Shown in pieces: positions 58,945 through 64,000 of a stretch of 64,000 nucleotides of DNA. The notes beneath the pieces are model-generated. The model ran no database searches and was not told the origin of the DNA. It was given only the letters and a program-made list of their open reading frames with translations. Positions within the stretch are counted from its first letter, which is position 1. Every line of letters begins with the position of its first letter. A program made the translations under genes and the position numbers. This stretch comes from Rosa chinensis. Taxonomy: Eukaryota; Streptophyta; Magnoliopsida; Rosales; Rosaceae. The stretch is from positions 9,944,501-10,008,500 of the forward strand of contig NC_037094.1 of the NCBI RefSeq assembly GCF_002994745.2. The letters are read 5' to 3'.

Positions 58945-60470
58945 ATCTCCCCCTTTGGCATTCCTATACAAAATATAAATTATGACAAACTCTCCCCCTC
59001 AACAAGTACAAGAGGAACATCACAACTCTTCATCCATTCATTCCTGAAACATTTCTCACAACGTTATTACAGTCATGCATAAGATAGAATAATGTTATCA
59101 TAGTCACACATCTAATTTCTCCCCTTTTTTGAATAGGAATGACAAAGGTAACGTACATAGCGGAAGCGATGTAGAAGGAGAACCACAAATAGATGGTGCA
59201 CAGTAGACACTGGCCCAAGTCGAATCAATCAGAGGAAGATAGTCCAAGTATTAATACTCACTCTAAGTGTGATCATGTGATGAGAGATGCAAGAATGAAA
59301 TACAAACACACAATGACTGGGTTGTATCCAAATGCTAAGAACAAATTTAATTCGCATAGCTTTTTCAACAAGAGCAATACCACTTAACCATAAACAAGAG
59401 TGCAACAAAATAAGTTCACACAAGTGAATTGATTCTAACAGCCACAAGGTAAGTTAGAAGATGAACGAGTATTCTATACCTTTTGTTGTGTAGAGTGAAC
59501 ATATCTCAAGATGGGGTGTGTAACATTTCTGGAAACCTGAAAAGCAAAACTCACATACGAAACAATTTGAAGTACAAAATCTTTATTCCCCCTTATAACA
59601 CCGTGTGGGCATGATTTTGAATTTTTCTTTTGGCCTTTCACACAAAGTAACATTTTTGCTCAAGAAGACTACGACCCATGTAACGAGTATTATGCTAGCA
59701 GCTCCCAAGTCAGATGACTTTAGGGTACTAGATGTAACAAGGACATCCCAAAGAGCACATCTACTAGAGTCAATAGTCTCACAATCCACCGGGGTGACCA
59801 AACCATTCCCGTTTCTTCCCAATCCTCATATCGTTCGTCACGACTGAGGCTTGTTTACTTTGGGAATAGCCTAGCCATGCTCCATAAATCATTCATTTTT
59901 TCTTTCTTTCAAGGAGCAATAAAAATAAGGAAATATTCCGTACAAGAGTATTGAGAACAGACCAACCAACTAATATGACTTACCACCATGCCACTTAGAG
60001 TATGTGTGCATGTGAGGATTCAAGGTGATAGAGAATATGTTGTTCAAGCTCACAATTACAGAGTGATGCAAGAGCAAATTCAAAACGTGCTAGGCACCTT
60101 ATTGCACACAGATTTAAGGAAAAGAGTACGGCCCTTGTCAATCTAAGTTCAAAATAATCTGTCAGACACTCAGGGATACAAACCACAATTTCAATCATGA
60201 ATTTCCAGAAACTGAACCTAACAATGCAGAAACGTAAAGAAAATGCACCTATACTATCATGAAGACATACAACATGAATGCATGCAAAATGGATCAGCGA
60301 AGTGAGAGTATCAATACTTAGAGCATCCACCAACGGTGCTTCTAAGTGATTCAAATTGAGTTCTGTCTAACGGCTTACTAAACGAATTAGCCAATTTGTG
60401 GTCAGTAGGAACGAAAGCAAGCTCAAGCATATTATCAAGATTATCCATATGAGCAGAATATGATTATTTG
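58945..60470 (-). mobile_element. 3' remnant of the same copia element, minus strand
   Basis: The far end (60310-60460) still reads a copia RNase H tail (LANSFSKPLDRTQFESLR), and the stretch between it and the LTR carries no intact frame. The 5' part of the element is missing. Confidence 0.6.
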
Positions 60471-61632
60471 AACCTTTTTTTAATCCAGATTTGCTTATTG
60501 CTGTAATCTTATTTTGGAGTTTGAATCCTATACATCATAGAGGTTGTGTTTTTATCAGTACATTGCTCTAGCTTTGGTGGAGTATTAATAGGAGAGGCAA
60601 AGCTTATAAAGAATTCAGTTAGTTCGCACAATTTATTGGAAATGTCGTAAGAATGTGATAGATGCTCGTTGGAACAAACCCAAAACCTAGAGGAATGCTA
60701 CGAGGGTTTGCTCAATAGCTGTTTTGAATGGTTTTTGATGTGTCAAATATAACTGTGTCTTTGCTGTCTGGATGTATAGTGGTCAAACCTTAATATGATC
60801 CTGGTCCATGATCTATACTTTGTAGAATCTACTTTACTTCCTGCTTAAAGTGCTAATATTCTACTGGCTTTAGAATCTTTCCAAACTTGAATTTTGAATT
60901 GTGAAGGTTAACCATGACTTGGTGATTAAAGGATTGCTTTTGAGTCCAGTAGTGATAAATGCATGAAACTATCTAGTAGGTACCAATAGGGTATAAAGTC
61001 TTGTGGTTTATTACCCGCTATACCCCATCATCAAGGGAAAGTAGCTTCATTCTTTGCACCCACACGCCAATGTTATTTTGCTTTGGCCATCAAGGGAAAG
61101 TAGCTTTATGAGAGTATATGCACACACATAGATGTTGTTTGTCCGAGACTTATAAGGCTTCAATATCTTTGACCAAGGAATAGGAGTTTGAAACTAGGAT
61201 AATCCATGTTTAATCTATACAAAATCGATCAACATCGAGGAGTCCTACAGGGTCAAACCTTGATGTGATCCTAGTATATGAGTTGACTTTTGTAGAATCA
61301 ACTTTACTTGTTTCCTCTCTTCTAAGAACAGGCATCAGTGTTTTCCATTCCAATTTCCAAGCTTGTTTGTAACCAGATATATATGCTGCATCAGAAATAC
61401 ATTTCCTGAATGGTGTGGTGGTGTGAATATCTGATTTCAAGCATCATATGTTATTCTATTGTGAACCCCTAGTTATATCTTCATCATGGAACTTCAAACC
61501 CCTATGTTCAAATAAACAAACCTTTTTTGTGGTTGGTAATTGAGAGGAACTCAATCTTACTTAGCATTGACATGTCTTGAAGAACAATTTTCCTTTGACC
61601 CTGCTCTGCTAAACACTCTTTCCATTTTCAGG
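60471..61632. other. Region before the kinase exon, probably intron sequence
   Basis: No LRR ectodomain, signal peptide or transmembrane exon is visible where the first exon of this kinase family would be. A diverged ~110-bp repeat (GGTCAAACCTT-ATGTGATCCT and on) occurs at about 60770 and 61250, and CATCAAGGGAAAGTAGCTT occurs twice near 61030 and 61088. Confidence 0.4.
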
Positions 61633-62306
61633 TAGAAGAGGAGAGGATAGAATTCCTTTAGATTGGGATACCCGACTAAGAATAGCTATTGGAGCAGCAA
61701 GAGGAATCGCTCATATACATGCAGAGAATGGAGGGAAGCTTGTCGATGGAAACGTCAAAGCCTCAAATATCTTTCTCAATCCACAACAGTATGGCTGTGT
61801 TTCTGATATTGGTCTGACAACTATAATGAGCTCACTGGCTCCACCTATCTCCCGTGCTGCTGGTTACCGAGCTCCAGAAGTGACAGACACCCGAAAAGTA
61901 GCACAGCCTGCTGATGTGTACAGCTTTGGGGTTGTGTTCCTCGAACTCCTCACTGGAAAATTCCCCCATCCATACTACTGCTGGTGATGAGATTGTCCAC
62001 TTGGTCAGGTGGGTTCATTCAGTTGTTCGTGAGGAGTGGACAGCAGAAGTATTTGACTTAGAACTGATGAGGTATCCAGGCATAGAGGAAGAAATGGTGG
62101 AGATGTTACAGATAGCTATGTCTTGCGTGGTAAGATTGCCAGATCAGCGACCTAAGATGCTGGATGTAGTGAAGATGATAGAAAACGTGCGGCGGATGGA
62201 TAATGAGAATCGTCCATCTTCTGGAAACAGATCAGAAAGCACAACACCCCTCGGATCAACACCGCCGCCAGTAGTTGGAACACCCCAATCAACCTCAAAA
62301 GAGTGA
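61633..62306 (+). pseudogene. LRR receptor-like kinase (probable inactive kinase At4g23740 type), kinase C-lobe only, frameshifted
   Basis: After a TTTTCAG acceptor the sequence encodes the second-exon kinase region: [20 protein letters not shown], a catalytic loop changed to VDGNVKASN (no HRD Asp), DIG in place of [13 protein letters not shown] and [16 protein letters not shown]. The family, an LRR-III type, is normally catalytically inactive. An extra T near 61961-61962 shifts the frame; the other frame continues correctly ([19 protein letters not shown] through to TSTSKE-type end at 62306). The first exon with LRRs and the membrane segment is missing and a copia remnant lies upstream, so this is a truncated, dead copy. 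Confidence 0.85.
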
Positions 62307-62890
62307 GCCATTTGGCATATTTCTCATCTGGTCATGAATTTCATTTTATCTCAAAATGTAGTCCTGCTCCAGTTAATGAACAAGTCTGTGATTTTTTTTC
62401 TTTATCAACTTAATCGATTCCATTTAGGTAGAGTTAGGTCTCATGTATCGGTGTATTAGTGAGACTGTTGATGCCGAAATGGCATTTCTTTTGGTGCTTT
62501 GTTACTCTGTCTCTCTCTCGCTCTCTAACCCGGCACACACATTTACTCTTCAGTTCTGGACAAAGCCTTTATAGCTTTGTCATTCTCCTATCGCCCCTGA
62601 AGCTTTCAGAGCTGCTTGGTTGACGTCGGTTGCTTAACATGCAAAAAGCATATCAGAATGTAGAATGTGAAATCAAACTCTAACATAAATTTGTGTTTGC
62701 TTTCCTGATAGCTTTCAAATGCTGTACATATATACTTGACATTGTTTCTGAATTCTGCAACCTGTCATGGGAAGACAATATTTGGTACTCCAAATGAGTC
62801 AACGACTGATATCAGGAAAGAAAACACAAAAAAAAAAAAAAAAAAAATCATTGCTATTTAAGGACAAGCATAAATTAACAGAGAGAGAGG
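62307..62890. other. 3' flank of the kinase remnant
   Basis: No coding sequence. An A-run of about 20 bases lies at 62828-62849. Confidence 0.4.
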
Positions 62891-63221
62891 AGAGAGTAAT
62901 GTTGCAGAGAGAATGGAGATTCATATGTATTAATTTTCTCACAAAGGAGTGTATTTATAGGAATACATAGCTAGTGTGAAAGCTCTAAGAGAAACTCAAT
63001 TTGGTAACAATCTTCTCTTGGTTGATTGAGGGCTGCAGCTCCACATACTTGCCTTCAATGATGAAATCTGCCATACTTGTTGCCTCTTGGTATAAAGCAT
63101 GTCACACAAGTCTTCATACACTCAAGTACCTATGTTTATACACTCAAGTACCTATCTATACATGATATAGACATTTATACTATGACTCATGTTGTACATG
63201 TGAATCATATATACTATAACA
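62890..63221 (-). repeat. Ty1/copia LTR (third element), minus strand, left end approximate
   Basis: Starts TGTTATAGTATATATG on the minus strand at 63221, directly after a polypurine tract (CCAAGGGGGAG). The left end is not sharp. The 19-base stretch TACACTCAAGTACCTAT-T is repeated in tandem near 63115-63155. Confidence 0.6.
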
Positions 63222-64000
63222 CTCCCCCTTGGATATTTCATGTCAATAGTATTGTCTAGGTCGTGCGCTTCGAAATTGCCTCGTTAAAAACCTTGCCAAG
63301 TAATAAAACCCTGTGGGACAAAACAACCTTGGTCGAAGGAGAAAACGAGCACAACGCGCATGAGTGTGGAGTAGTAATATCACAGCTGTGGAGATAAGTG
63401 GAGTCTTCTTATCAGCCTCATAAGTAGATAATATGTCTACGAGAGGGATGCAAATAGAGTTGCTGCAACAAAACCTTGCCCGGAAAACCCAGTGGGAAAA
63501 ACCCGTGGTTGAAGGGAAAAGATGAGCAAAAGCATATATGTTGAATCAAAACATCTTCAGGATGTAGTATAAGTGGGGTGACCATGCTAAACATGTGCCT
63601 CGTTAAAACCTTGTCAGGTAACAAAACCCAATGGGACAAAATAACCCTGGACGAAGGACAAAAAGAGTACACGATGGTCAAGTGGGTATGCTTCTGGATA
63701 CTCCCCCTGATTTCAACATCTCCTTTGTGTCTCCCAAACGTGGTGCTTCTCTCGTTGCCTCATTTAAAAACCTTGCCGAGTAAATAATCTCGGTTGAAAG
63801 GGAAAAAGAGCACAACACACTATTCACGTTTTCGAGACCATATATGTAGACATCTCCCCCTCTTATTGATTTTTGAGGAGAGTCTGTTATTGCTGATTTT
63901 ATGCTTGATGTTGTGGCTTTCCATGCAGCCTTGCTTCATTTGTTTCAAAATAAGCAGCATTATCTTAAATGCTTATAGGCTCATTTGTGGTAGACTTCAA
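63222..64000 (-). mobile_element. 3' region of the third copia element, running off the window
   Basis: Resembles 39921-40380 (CTCGTTGCCT-TTAAAAACCTTGCCGAGTAA, GCTTGATGTTGTGGC, AAAATAAGCAGCATTATC). It contains four degenerate copies of a box with AAAACCTTGCC...GTGGGACAAAA...GAAGG (near 63280, 63465, 63600 and 63765). No intact reading frame is present in the window. Confidence 0.75.

Overview
The window is nuclear DNA from a flowering plant, almost certainly a eudicot. Evidence: intron-rich genes with GT-AG splicing, a plastid-targeted ribosomal protein bS21, WUSCHEL-type and F-box/FBD-LRR proteins, and plant-type Ty1/copia, Ty3-like, MULE, CACTA and PIF elements. The copia LTRs and overall style suggest Rosaceae, but that is inference only. 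No prokaryotic genes, rRNA or true tRNA genes were seen.

Layout. 1-2.0 kb: a small conserved gene (114 codons) plus a decayed half-copy, forming arm 1 of a ~2 kb inverted duplication. 2.3-8.8 kb: two intact single-exon genes on the minus strand for SF3A1 and SF3A2, two partners of the SF3a splicing complex, with homologous upstream regions; a broken SF3A1/F-box chimera split by a CACTA-like insertion lies between them. 9.2-21.8 kb: a MULE-like element with ~750-bp terminal inverted repeats, holding a very young 9.5-kb LTR retrotransposon. That retrotransposon carries no gag/pol but does carry an intronless antisense WUSCHEL-like homeobox gene with its own TATA box. 21.8-27.2 kb: a truncated F-box/FBD-LRR pseudogene broken up by a LINE-like and a PIF-like insertion. 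27.2-29.7 kb: arm 2 of the inverted duplication with the second 114-codon gene. 30.3-35.7 kb: a multi-exon gene that joins a degenerate cysteinyl-tRNA synthetase to an F-box protein, with one in-frame TAG before the LRR/FBD part. 36.7-39.4 kb: plastid bS21, whose intron holds a long foldback repeat. 39.4-46.6 kb: two copia fragments in opposite orientation and a 927-bp tandem duplication. 49.3-54.8 kb: an intact 13-exon TELO2 gene with two apparent U12-type introns. 55.9-57.7 kb: a tandem repeat. 57.9-58.1 kb: a possible 40-codon gene. 58.2-60.5 kb: a copia remnant. 61.6-62.3 kb: a frameshifted receptor-like kinase remnant. 62.9-64.0 kb: another copia 3' end.

How it fits together. One ancestral block, consisting of an upstream region followed by the 3' end of an F-box/FBD gene, recurs three times (4.4-5.5, 8.8-9.2 plus 21.8-27.2, and 29.7-32 kb). 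Segmental duplication therefore shaped the first 36 kb, and transposons later landed in individual copies. The most unusual items are the WUS-like gene inside a young retrotransposon, the CysRS/F-box fusion, the SF3A1-SF3A2 pair with shared upstream DNA, and the U12 introns of TELO2. Exon boundaries were derived by eye from splice sites and reading frame; no alignment or database search was run.
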